Positions 1 through 7,413 of a DNA stretch of 34,956 bases are shown in pieces. Position 1 is the stretch's first letter; each line of letters begins with the position of its first letter. The DNA is taken from the NCBI GenBank assembly GCA_011043415.1, contig DQXH01000056.1:1-34956 (forward strand), read 5' to 3'. A program made the position numbers and the translations under genes. The notes beneath the pieces are model-generated. The model saw nothing but the letters and a program-made list of their open reading frames with translations. It was not told where the DNA came from and ran no database searches. Source of the stretch: Thermoprotei archaeon (lineage in GTDB: Archaea; Thermoproteota; Nitrososphaeria; Geothermarchaeales; JDFR-13).

Positions 1-1
1 T

Positions 2-415
2 ATCCTAGAAAATATTGAGAGAAAAGTAGGTATGGAGCTTATAAAGAAGTTCCCTAATATACCGAGGAATCTAGACGAGGTATTTAAAGAGGGTCTAGAG
101 AGTGGAATCACAAAATTATATAATGTAGTAGCTACAGACGGCGGTAATGCAACGCAAATACTCAGGCGTATGGATAATGAAGAGCTAGTTGGTAGGGTAC
201 ATGTAAAACTGGATATCGATGCAATCAAGAAAATTAAATTCAAGGACTTAAGTAAGGATGAGAGGCAGGTTCTAACGTATCTACTGAGGAGTGGAAGGAA
301 AGACTCGATTTACATAAATATCTATAATCTAGCTAGATTATTGAGGAAGACCCCCCTACAAATCCTAGACTCGTTATACTCGCTATCTGATCAAGGTTTA
401 ATAGTATTTAACTGA
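2..415 (+). CDS. cdvB: CdvB, ESCRT-III-like cell division protein, C-terminal part (5' truncated by window edge)
   Basis: The frame is open from base 2, upstream of the ATG at 32, so this is the tail of a longer protein whose start lies outside the window. The visible 137 residues hold a basic, proline-containing segment (KKFPNIPRNL) that resembles a MIM2-type motif for binding the Vps4 MIT domain. A compact C-terminal winged-helix-like region follows (about the last 65 residues, LSKDERQVLTYLL onward), as in crenarchaeal CdvB, where this domain contacts CdvA. The next gene, 9 bases downstream, is cdvC, the ATPase that remodels CdvB polymers at the division site. The family call rests on that pairing and on the wH tail; the Snf7 core is not visible. 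A winged-helix regulator is the alternative, but the linkage makes it unlikely. Confidence 0.8.
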   Translation: MLENIERKVGMELIKKFPNIPRNLDEVFKEGLESGITKLYNVVATDGGNATQILRRMDNEELVGRVHVKLDIDAIKKIKFKDLSKDERQVLTYLLRSGRKDSIYINIYNLARLLRKTPLQILDSLYSLSDQGLIVFN

Positions 416-424
416 GGGTAGGAT

Positions 425-1597
425 ATGTCGTATAATGATGATAAAGTAAGAGATTTAGCAGACATCGCCCTACATTATGCTAAATTAGCGGTTGAAGCAG
501 ATAGGAAGGGTCTAAAGAGTCTTGCAGTTACATATTATAGCAAGGCCGTCGACGCATTAACGGAGTTATTGAATTATGAAGAGTCTCCCACCTTAAGACA
601 ATTATATACTAAGAAGATAAGAGAGTATAGATATCGTATGACCTTCTTAAGGGGTGTTATATCAGGGAAGATCCAGGAGTCTAAACCATATAAAAGTGAT
701 GGTAAGCCAGTTATAGAATATAAGCACGAGGAGCCTATTCTAAAGAAATTTAAATCATCGATAACATGGGATGATATAATAGGTTTAGATCATGTTAAGA
801 AGCTTATAAGGCAAAGTATAGTATATCCAATAAGAAGACCCGATCTATTTCCATTGGGCTGGCCAAGGGGAATCTTATTATACGGGCCGCCGGGATGTGG
901 AAAGACTAGCGTGGCTGCAGCAGTATCAAATGAGATCGATGCGGAGTTTTATCCTATAGATGCCCCGATGATAATGAGTAAGTGGCTTGGAGAGAGTGAA
1001 AAGAAGGTAGCACAGGTATTTTCATTTGTTAAGGAGCGGGCGAGGAATAATATCCCAGTAATTTTATTCATAGATGAAGTAGATTCGTTAATCGGGATAA
1101 GGAGTAATGAAGTCGGAGGGGAGGTTAGGGTTAGAAACCAGTTTCTTAAGGAGATGGATGGGCTGGAGGATAAGGATAATTTTAAGCTCCCCCTATTCGT
1201 AGTGGCTTCTACGAATAAACCTTGGCTTCTTGATTTAGGTTTTATAAGAAGATTCCAGAAACGTATATATATTCCTCCGCCTGACCGTGAAACTAGAAAG
1301 AAGCTATTTAGATATTTTCTAAGTAAAGTAAATGTAAATAGTGATATAGACTATGATTTGTTGGCAGAGTATACTAAGGGATATACCCCAAGTGATATAA
1401 AAGACGTATGTCAGATGGCTATAATCGAGGTTGTATCAGAATTATTTGAAAGCGGACTCGCGAGCGACCCATCTGCAAGACCTAGGCCGATAACTATGGA
1501 CGATCTAGTTAATGCGATCAAGAGGGTGAAACCTAGTATAACGAGTGAGATGCTCATTGTATACAATAACTGGTATAAAAAATTCCGTTCAGAATAG
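425..1597 (+). CDS. cdvC: CdvC, Vps4-like AAA ATPase of the archaeal ESCRT division machinery
   Basis: This 390-residue AAA ATPase is expected to disassemble CdvB filaments during membrane scission. Residues 1-80 form a three-helix MIT domain. A linker follows, then an AAA module with Walker A GPPGCGKTS (154-162), the pore-loop region MSKWLGESE, Walker B ILFIDEVDSL (213-222) and sensor/arginine region ASTNKPWLLD...RRF. The C-terminal region around residue 340 (YTPSDIKDVCQMA) fits the AAA lid and Vps4 tail. Length and domain order match archaeal Vps4/CdvC. The MIT domain separates it from Cdc48 and proteasomal AAA proteins. It sits directly behind cdvB and is presumably co-transcribed with it. 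It ends one base before the end of the convergent aspS gene. Confidence 0.95.
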   Translation: MSYNDDKVRDLADIALHYAKLAVEADRKGLKSLAVTYYSKAVDALTELLNYEESPTLRQLYTKKIREYRYRMTFLRGVISGKIQESKPYKSDGKPVIEYKHEEPILKKFKSSITWDDIIGLDHVKKLIRQSIVYPIRRPDLFPLGWPRGILLYGPPGCGKTSVAAAVSNEIDAEFYPIDAPMIMSKWLGESEKKVAQVFSFVKERARNNIPVILFIDEVDSLIGIRSNEVGGEVRVRNQFLKEMDGLEDKDNFKLPLFVVASTNKPWLLDLGFIRRFQKRIYIPPPDRETRKKLFRYFLSKVNVNSDIDYDLLAEYTKGYTPSDIKDVCQMAIIEVVSELFESGLASDPSARPRPITMDDLVNAIKRVKPSITSEMLIVYNNWYKKFRSE

Positions 1598-2881
1598 TTA
1601 TGGTACGATAGTCTCTGGATCCCGAGGATATAAAACCACTTCTCTAATATTTTCTCTGCCAGTCAGTATCAGCATTAATCTATCTAACCCTAATCCGAAT
1701 CCGGCGTGTGGAGGCATACCATACTTATAATGTCTCAAATGATATTCGAAGGTCTCAGCATTCAACCCCTTTTCAATTATATTCTTCTTAAGCTCTCTAT
1801 ATCTATGTTCTCTGGTCCCGCCTGAAGATAGTTCCAGGTCATTATACATTAGATCAAATGACTCAGATAAGTCTCCTTTACGCATAATATAGAATGGCTT
1901 GAGGCTCCATGGCCAATCTATAATATAATAAAATCCTCCAATCCTCTCAGCTAATATTGATAGCGCCTCGCTATCCAGATCATCCCCCCATCTAATCTCC
2001 TTTCCCTCCTTCTTAATTATCTGGATGGCTTCAGAATATTTAATTGTCTTAATGTCTCCTGGTGCCTGTGGAGGTGTATATTTTAAAATTTCATAGTACT
2101 CCTTCCCTTCTCTAGGGATCCTCTCAAGAAGATATTTTATATAACCTGTTAATACTTCCATTGCACCCTCATAATTTATATAGGCCCCCTCAAAATCCAC
2201 TGAAGTGAACTCCGTTAAGTGTTTCCGGGTATGCGACTTCTCAGCACGATAATATTGTGCAATCTCATAGACCATGCCTAAACCCATAACCATCTCCTCC
2301 TTATATAGCTGGGGGCTCTGTGCGAGGTATGCATCCTTATCAAAGTAATCGACTTTAAATAGGTCGGCTCCACCCTCAGTCGCGGTTGAAATTATTTTAG
2401 GAGTATTAATCTCCGTACATCCAATCTCATTGAAATACTCTCTGCTTAACTTTAATGCAAGCCCCCTCAATTTAAATATAGCATTTACAACAGGGATTCT
2501 CAGGCTTAATGGCCTATATTCAATTAACTTAGGTAGCGAGGCAGGGGTTCTTCCAGTAGGATCTATTGGAAGAGGATGCTCAGCCTCACTAACTATATAG
2601 TATTTATGTGGTATAACCTCTATAGTGTCACCATATTTATTCACTCTACCATAAATACTTACTATACTCTGTCTCCTAGTCGCTAAAGCTAAGTTATAAA
2701 TAGATTTATCCTCTCTCTTGACCGTGATCTGAGTCTTTCCCCAACCATCCCTTATAGTTAGAAATATTATGTTACCGAGTATCCTCTTATCCTCTATCCA
2801 CCCATATATATGTACCTTTCTATCGATATAACCATTAAGTTCACTAAGTCTTATCTTTATATATTCATCCACATAGACCAC
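1598..2881 (-). CDS. aspS: Aspartyl-tRNA synthetase, archaeal type
   Basis: A class II aminoacyl-tRNA synthetase that charges tRNA-Asp, in many archaea also tRNA-Asn. Residues 1-105 form an N-terminal OB-fold anticodon-binding domain (VHIYGWIEDKR). The catalytic core has the AspRS flipping-loop signature TEGGADLF followed by AQSPQLYKE, motif 2 around YRAEKSHTRKHLTEFTSVD, and motif 3 GFGLGLDRLMLIL near the C-terminus. KYGMPPHAGF and the terminal PRDPETIVP favour AspRS over AsnRS. At 427 residues it has normal archaeal length. The start is preceded by AGGTGGT, a good ribosome binding site about 5 bases upstream. It is convergent with cdvC and divergent from the Lrp-like regulator. Whether it is discriminating or non-discriminating cannot be told here. 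Confidence 0.93.
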   Translation of the reverse strand: MVYVDEYIKIRLSELNGYIDRKVHIYGWIEDKRILGNIIFLTIRDGWGKTQITVKREDKSIYNLALATRRQSIVSIYGRVNKYGDTIEVIPHKYYIVSEAEHPLPIDPTGRTPASLPKLIEYRPLSLRIPVVNAIFKLRGLALKLSREYFNEIGCTEINTPKIISTATEGGADLFKVDYFDKDAYLAQSPQLYKEEMVMGLGMVYEIAQYYRAEKSHTRKHLTEFTSVDFEGAYINYEGAMEVLTGYIKYLLERIPREGKEYYEILKYTPPQAPGDIKTIKYSEAIQIIKKEGKEIRWGDDLDSEALSILAERIGGFYYIIDWPWSLKPFYIMRKGDLSESFDLMYNDLELSSGGTREHRYRELKKNIIEKGLNAETFEYHLRHYKYGMPPHAGFGLGLDRLMLILTGRENIREVVLYPRDPETIVP

Positions 2882-2957
2882 CTGATTAAAATATCAATAT
2901 ACCTCTTATCTATATATTACACTATAAACATAGATGTTATATTACATTATCGTTAAT

Positions 2958-2975
2958 TTGATTAAAGTTTATCAA
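2958..2975. promoter_or_regulatory. Imperfect palindrome, candidate regulator operator
   Basis: TTGATTAAAGTTTATCAA consists of two 8-base half sites that match at 7 of 8 positions around a 2-base centre. It lies in the 180-base region between divergent aspS and the Lrp/AsnC-like gene, about 40 bases upstream of the putative TATA box of the latter. Lrp-family proteins often bind such AT-rich palindromes next to their own gene, so autoregulation is a reasonable guess. No binding evidence exists in the sequence itself. Confidence 0.35.
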
Positions 2976-3013
2976 CCTCAATAAAAATTTTTTTATAATA
3001 TTATAAACAAAAA

Positions 3014-3055
3014 TTATATAAATGTCTTTTATATACTTTATTTTGTAAGGAGTGG
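3014..3055 (+). promoter_or_regulatory. Promoter and ribosome binding site of the Lrp-like gene
   Basis: A TATA-box-like TTATATAAAT at 3014-3023 would place the transcription start near 3044. The short leader then contains AAGGAGTGG (3048-3055... about 6 bases before the ATG at 3062). The combination supports the annotated start and a leadered transcript. Confidence 0.5.
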
Positions 3056-3061
3056 TTTTAT

Positions 3062-3553
3062 ATGGGTAAGAAAGAAGAGTCTGAAGAATTTACTTTTCCC
3101 AGGCCTACTAAGACGACATATAAGCTACTCGAGTTTCTTAGAGAGAATGCCGTAAGTGAATATGTATATCGTGTAGATATAAAGCAGAGTGAGCTCGCTA
3201 AGATGCTCGGGATTACTAGACAGGCATTAAGTATAAAGTTAAAGCCATTTATAAAGGCGGGTATACTACGTACTGGAAGAGGCTTTATCGAAATTACAGA
3301 GAAGGGGATGATGCTTTTAGGTTATATGACGAAGCCTGTATATATTATGGTTAGAGTAGATCCTGAAAATAGGCTTGCTGTATATGATGAGTTAAGGAAG
3401 TTAAAGTATGGGAAGATCTCGCGTGTATCGGGTGACTTTGACCTAATTATCGAGGTTGATGGAGCTAAGGCATCTGAGGTTTTAAACCTGTTAAGTAGGC
3501 TTCCAGGTATTGAAGAGACTAAAACATACTTTACCTTAGAGACTCTCAGGTGA
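3062..3553 (+). CDS. Lrp/AsnC-like transcriptional regulator (wHTH plus RAM domain)
   Basis: A 163-residue DNA-binding regulator. Residues 15-85 form a winged helix-turn-helix; the recognition segment is KQSELAKMLGITRQALSIKLK, followed by a wing ending in ITEKG. Residues 92-163 look like the RAM/AsnC ligand-binding and oligomerisation domain, with the typical beta-alpha-beta-beta-alpha-beta pattern (PVYIMVRVDPE, VSGDFDLIIEV, LSRLPGIEETKTYFTL). The HTH half is less like classic Lrp and closer to MarR/TrmB-type heads, so the exact subfamily is open. It is monocistronic, divergent from aspS and upstream of the succinyl-CoA ligase operon, which it could control. A palindrome and a promoter upstream are listed separately. 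Confidence 0.85.
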   Translation: MGKKEESEEFTFPRPTKTTYKLLEFLRENAVSEYVYRVDIKQSELAKMLGITRQALSIKLKPFIKAGILRTGRGFIEITEKGMMLLGYMTKPVYIMVRVDPENRLAVYDELRKLKYGKISRVSGDFDLIIEVDGAKASEVLNLLSRLPGIEETKTYFTLETLR

Positions 3554-3587
3554 AGATATAGCTTTCTAATAAATATCTAAATCTAGA

Positions 3588-3636
3588 TTTTTAATATAGT
3601 TATGATAATATACTTGATAATATAAAGAGTGGGGTG
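3588..3636 (+). promoter_or_regulatory. Promoter and ribosome binding site of the sucC-sucD-rpl40e operon
   Basis: TTTTTAATA at 3588-3596 has TATA-box character and would put transcription initiation near 3618. A strong GGGGTG ribosome binding site at 3631-3636 lies 5 bases before the sucC ATG. Confidence 0.45.
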
Positions 3637-3641
3637 TCGGT

Positions 3642-4769
3642 ATGTTTCTACTTGAATACGAGGGTAAGGAGATCTTTAGGAAATATGGTATCCCAATACC
3701 AAAGGGATTCGTGATTGAGAAGGGTAAATCGCTTAGTCTAGATTTAGTTAGAGAGGCTGGGCTTGAATTACCTATCGTCCTTAAAGGGCAGTATTTAATG
3801 GGTGGTAGGGGGAAGGCCGGTGCTGTAAAGATTGTCCGTAGTGAGAGTGAGTTAGATCAGGCTGTAAAGAATATTTTTAGTTTAAGTATTAAGGGTAGCT
3901 ATCCAGAGTATATTTTGGTGGAGGAGTTTGTAGAGCATGAGAAAGAGTTATATCTTAGTGCATTAGTATCTAAGCCGGATAGGGCTGTAACTATTCTAGC
4001 GTCTCCCTATGGTGGGGTTGATGTGGAGGAATTAGCTAGGCGTGAAGGGGCTCTATTGAAACTCGATGTGGATCCGAGTATAGGTGTTTCAAATCACCAT
4101 CTAAGGCTTATATCCAAATTTCTAGTAGGTAAATTTGATAAGCCTCTTATGGAGCTTATAAGAAGCTTATATAATGCTGTGATTAATGATGATCTGCTAC
4201 TAGCAGAGATAAATCCTCTGGCCATGTTAGATGGAGAGTATAAGGCATTGGATTCTAAGGTCATCGTCGATGATAACTCAATATTTAGAAGGGATCTCGA
4301 GAAGTTTTATGAATATAAAAAGTTCCTGACTTGGGGTGAGAAGATGGCTAGGGAATACGGTTTTTCATACGTGCCTCTAGGCGGTGATATAGGTATAATC
4401 GGTAATGGAGCGGGATTAACTATGGCTACATTAGATCTGGTAGCATACTATGGTGCTAAGCCTGCTAACTTCCTTGATGTAGGAGGCGGCGCCTCGGCTG
4501 AGAGGATTGAGAAGGCTCTAGAGGTACTTGTTAAGGAGATTAAACCTAAGAAGATCTTTATAAATATATTTGCAGGGATTACAAGATGCGATGAGGTTGC
4601 GAAGGGTATTGTAGCTGCAGTGGATAATCTTAATCTACCTAAGGAGATGTTCGTGATTAGATTAACTGGGACTCTAGAGGATGTTGGTAAGAAGATTTTA
4701 GAGGAGAGGGGGTTTAAAGTGTATATTGATATGGATGAAGCTGCTATGGAGGTGGCTAAAAATGTCTAG
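3642..4769 (+). CDS. sucC: Succinyl-CoA ligase (ADP-forming) beta subunit
   Basis: The beta subunit of succinyl-CoA synthetase, which interconverts succinyl-CoA and succinate with ATP formation in the citric acid cycle. The first 230 residues form an ATP-grasp nucleotide-binding domain (LKGQYLMGGRGKAGAV, ILVEEFVEHEKELY, LAEINPLAMLDG). A CoA-ligase flavodoxin-like domain follows (GIIGNGAGLTMATLDLV, PANFLDVGGGASAE, INIFAGITRCDEVA). Length 375 is typical. The ATG follows a GGGGTG ribosome binding site. The stop codon overlaps the sucD start in the 8-base ATGTCTAG, indicating translational coupling. The N-terminal start MFLLEYEGKEIF matches the family. Confidence 0.96.
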   Translation: MFLLEYEGKEIFRKYGIPIPKGFVIEKGKSLSLDLVREAGLELPIVLKGQYLMGGRGKAGAVKIVRSESELDQAVKNIFSLSIKGSYPEYILVEEFVEHEKELYLSALVSKPDRAVTILASPYGGVDVEELARREGALLKLDVDPSIGVSNHHLRLISKFLVGKFDKPLMELIRSLYNAVINDDLLLAEINPLAMLDGEYKALDSKVIVDDNSIFRRDLEKFYEYKKFLTWGEKMAREYGFSYVPLGGDIGIIGNGAGLTMATLDLVAYYGAKPANFLDVGGGASAERIEKALEVLVKEIKPKKIFINIFAGITRCDEVAKGIVAAVDNLNLPKEMFVIRLTGTLEDVGKKILEERGFKVYIDMDEAAMEVAKNV

Positions 4770-5655
4770 TGGAAGGGGGATAAAAGGATTTGTTGGAGAT
4801 GAATTAAAGTTACTGGTCCAGGGTATTACAGGTAGGCAGGGGTCTTTCCATACTGAGCAGATGCTTAAATATGGTACTGAGATAGTTGCTGGGGTAACGC
4901 CCGGTAAAGGTGGGATGGAGGTACATGGTGTTCCGGTATATGATACTGTGTATGAGGCTGTAAAGGAGACTGGTGCAAATGCATCTATAATATTTGTCCC
5001 AGCTCCATATGCTTATGACGCGGCTCTAGAGGCTATTGAAGCTAGGTTAAGCCCTATTGTGATAATAACGGAGGGTATTCCAGCCCATGACACGCTTAAG
5101 ATAGTTAATATAGCGAGGAAGTATAATATAAGGATCGTCGGTCCAAATACACCTGGATTTATAATACCTGGCTATACTAAAGTCGGTATAATGCCGAATC
5201 AATACTTTAAGCCGGGTCCAGTATCTATAGTATCAAGGAGCGGAACTCTAACGTATGAGATTTCATGGAGTATATTAAAGCAGGGTATTGGGCAGAGGCT
5301 CGTACTTGGGTGTGGTGGAGACTATGTAATAGGGACGAACTTTATAGATGCCCTGGAGTTTTTGAGGGATGATAAGCAGACTGAGGTGATAGTTGTAGTA
5401 GGTGAGATAGGCGGGGATGACGAGGAGAGGATGGCTAGATACTATATGGAGACTAATTATCCAAAGCCTGTAATTGGATATGTGGCTGGAAAGACTGCTC
5501 CTGAAGGTAAGAGGATGGGGCATGCAGGTGCAATCATCTCTGGTGGGACTGGAACGGCAGAAAGTAAAATAAAAAGTTTTAAGGAAGCAGGTATTGAAGT
5601 TGCATATAGGCCATCTGAAGTAGCTGAAATAGTTAGGAGGTTATTAAGGAGATGA
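4762..5655 (+). CDS. sucD: Succinyl-CoA ligase alpha subunit
   Basis: The CoA-binding alpha subunit, which carries the phosphohistidine used in catalysis. The N-terminal Rossmann CoA-binding domain shows LLVQGITGRQGSFHTEQML and the ligase domain shows the active-site GHAGAIISGGTGTAESK with the phosphorylated His. The ORF track opens 36 bases earlier inside sucC. The ATG at 4762 gives the natural 297-residue protein (MSSGRGIKG) and the coupled 8-base overlap with sucC. Its own stop overlaps the rpl40e start in an ATGA, so three genes form one translation unit. Confidence 0.96.
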   Translation: MSSGRGIKGFVGDELKLLVQGITGRQGSFHTEQMLKYGTEIVAGVTPGKGGMEVHGVPVYDTVYEAVKETGANASIIFVPAPYAYDAALEAIEARLSPIVIITEGIPAHDTLKIVNIARKYNIRIVGPNTPGFIIPGYTKVGIMPNQYFKPGPVSIVSRSGTLTYEISWSILKQGIGQRLVLGCGGDYVIGTNFIDALEFLRDDKQTEVIVVVGEIGGDDEERMARYYMETNYPKPVIGYVAGKTAPEGKRMGHAGAIISGGTGTAESKIKSFKEAGIEVAYRPSEVAEIVRRLLRR

Positions 5656-5822
5656 GTGAAGAAGCCGTCATAGATAAGAAGGCATTGGCACAGAAATATA
5701 GATTATACTATAAAATATGTAGGAATTGTGGGGCTAGGAACCCTCCTACAGCAGTAAAATGTAGGTGGTGTAAAAGTAAGAATTTAAGGTGGAAGAAGAG
5801 GACTCTAGGTATTAAGAAGTAA
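5652..5822 (+). CDS. rpl40e: Ribosomal protein L40e (eL40)
   Basis: A 56-residue protein missing from the ORF track, found by reading the frame that starts in the ATGA overlap with the sucD stop. It has the compact zinc-binding pattern CRNCGARNPPTAVKCRWCKSK (two CxxC pairs) and a highly basic C-terminus RWKKRTLGIKK, diagnostic of archaeal L40e of the large ribosomal subunit. Its placement at the end of the sucCD operon is unusual in function but clear in sequence. Downstream, the bases before 5910 hold only a weak 6-bp inverted repeat (TTCTCA/TGAGAA) and the promoter of the next gene. Confidence 0.95.
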   Translation: MSEEAVIDKKALAQKYRLYYKICRNCGARNPPTAVKCRWCKSKNLRWKKRTLGIKK

Positions 5823-5909
5823 GTGTAAGTAACGGTCTTCTCAGATTTAGGTAGAAGTTGAGAAAAGAGGAATAAATAGAGATTTTTAATTAGATAGGGT
5901 CTAGATAAG

Positions 5910-6643
5910 ATGGATGACTATGATCCCTGGGCCGAGGTCTATGACTTGTTATATGGAGACTATAGAGATGATATTGAGTTCTATAAGAATGAGGCTAAGA
6001 AGATAGATGGGAAGCTGCTTGAAATAGGCTGTGGAACTGGAAGGGTTTATCTAGAGCTACTGAAGGAGGGCATAGATATATATAGAATAGATAGCTCATA
6101 TAAAATGCTGGAGAAACTTAGGGAGAAAGCTAGGAAGCCGAATCTAATACCGAAGGTTTATCAAGCGGATATGAGGAATTTTAAGCTTGAGCAGAGCTTC
6201 AAGTTAATAATAACTTTCAGAATGTTTCTACATAATCTAACAATAGAAGATCAATTAAGTGCATTAAAATGCTGTAAGGAGCACTTAACTAGAAATGGGA
6301 AACTAATTTTAAATTTCTTTAATCCGAATCCGGAGAAAATCGTTGAGTATATAAAAATAAGGAAAAGATAGAAATATTAAAATATGGCGGCGAAGAGTAT
6401 AAACTAATTGAAAGACCGAAGTTTATAGATGAGGTCGACCAAATAATTGAAGTTGACTACAAGTTGATGAAAGAAGATAACATTATCTTGGAAGGAAAAA
6501 TATAACTGAAATATATTTACAAGAGAGAGTTTGAGTTATTATTGAAACCAGCTGGTTTCAAACGATGGAGGGTATATGGAGGTTTCAGTCACGAACCATT
6601 AAAATCATATAGACAGGAATTAGTTTGGATAGTTGAAAAGTAA
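5910..6643 (+). pseudogene. Frameshifted class I SAM-dependent methyltransferase
   Basis: The first 153 codons encode a methyltransferase with a DPWAEVYDLLYG lead, motif I LEIGCGTGRV, an acidic post-I loop (IDSS) and a motif IV region VYQADMRNF. The frame then stops at TAG 6369-6371. Reading continues convincingly one frame over from about 6359 (KEKIEILKYGGEEYKLIERP, then EVDYKLMKEDNI), meets an in-frame TAA at 6503 and resumes in the same frame (GFKRWRVYGGFSHEPLKSY) to a final TAA at 6641-6643. So one -1 frameshift in an A-rich run and one nonsense codon disrupt an otherwise full-length C-terminal region. The substrate is unknown. A leaderless promoter with TTTTTAAT lies about 25 bases before the ATG. 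Two independent lesions argue against a single sequencing error. It lies next to tRNA-Val. Confidence 0.8.
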
Positions 6644-6698
6644 AAATATTTTGAGGGATAAACCCGGAATTTCAGCTTATCTACCAAAGTTTTTATAG

Positions 6699-6771
6699 TG
6701 GGCCCGCCAGGATTTGAACCTGGGGCCTCCCGCGTGTGAGGCGGGCGTCATAACCTCTAGACCACGGGCCC
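6699..6771 (-). tRNA. tRNA-Val (anticodon CAC)
   Basis: On the minus strand the sequence folds as a full cloverleaf: acceptor GGGCCCG/CGGGCCC with discriminator A, anticodon stem CCCGC/GCGGG around a 7-base loop CTCACAC giving anticodon CAC, and a T-arm with GGTTCAAATCC. It has no intron and no encoded CCA. An AT-rich TATA-like stretch lies about 26-40 bases upstream on the minus strand (6800-6815). Confidence 0.95.
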
Positions 6772-6843
6772 ATATCGATTATAGTATATTCTCTAATTTT
6801 TCTTTATATTTTTAAGTATTATTTTAAATACTCTATTACTATC

Positions 6844-7413
6844 ATGATAGTTGCTGTTACTGGTACACCGGGTGTAGGTAAAACTACTTTGAGTAAAATA
6901 ATTTCGGATGATTTTAAGTTGAAGTATATTGATTTTGAAGGTTTTCTAATTGAAAATAAACTTTATATTGAGTATGATGAGTCTTCTGGTAGTTATGTTA
7001 TAGACATTGATAGAGCGAGAGATTACTTTAACTCTTTTTCATTTGAAGACGCGGTTTTAGATGGTCATAACATAATACTAATCTATCCATGTGAGAGGAT
7101 AGATTATATAATTCTACTGAGGTGTTCACCATATGTATTGTATGACCGGATGAAAAGGAAGGGGTATGCAGATAATAAGATTATAGAGAATATACAGGCG
7201 GAGATACTTGATATAATAGCGAGTGATGTATATGGCAATTGTGAAGTGAGGAAGGTTATGGAGGTTGATGTGAGTGAAGGGGTCGATAGAAAATATACTC
7301 TTATTAAGAAATTTCTAAAGGGGGGTTTTCCAGAGGGGTATAGAGAAAGGGTTGATTGGTTGTCTTTAGTAGCTGATAAAGGTGATTTAAATAGATTTAT
7401 GAGGCCTTTATGA
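6844..7413 (+). CDS. Putative adenylate kinase of the Fap7/AK6 family
   Basis: A 189-residue P-loop kinase with Walker A GTPGVGKTT at residues 7-15, followed by a pattern typical of the Fap7/AK6 family: YIDFEGFLIENKLY, then VLDGHNIILIYPCERIDYIILLRCSPYVLYDRMKRKGY and the helix NIQAEILDII. In archaea and eukaryotes these proteins combine nucleotide kinase activity with a role in small-subunit ribosome maturation through Rps11/Rps14. The ATG at 6844 gives the family N-terminus MIVAVTGTPG. Upstream lies a short AGTATT/AATACT dyad in AT-rich sequence that may cover its promoter. The last 17 bases overlap the convergent HerA-like gene. Confidence 0.88.
   Translation: MIVAVTGTPGVGKTTLSKIISDDFKLKYIDFEGFLIENKLYIEYDESSGSYVIDIDRARDYFNSFSFEDAVLDGHNIILIYPCERIDYIILLRCSPYVLYDRMKRKGYADNKIIENIQAEILDIIASDVYGNCEVRKVMEVDVSEGVDRKYTLIKKFLKGGFPEGYRERVDWLSLVADKGDLNRFMRPL

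Noticed and set aside
1598-2881. Asparaginyl-tRNA synthetase instead of aspartyl
   Set aside because: TEGGADLF, YGMPPHAGF and the PRDPETIVP ending fit AspRS better than AsnRS.
5838-5864. 6-bp inverted repeat TTCTCA/TGAGAA after rpl40e as a terminator
   Set aside because: The stem is short with a 15-base loop and no T-run follows; archaeal termination mostly relies on T-tracts.
6815-6832. AGTATT/AATACT dyad as a terminator or operator
   Set aside because: It lies in a very AT-rich promoter region where such dyads arise by chance; noted only in the fap7-type gene entry.
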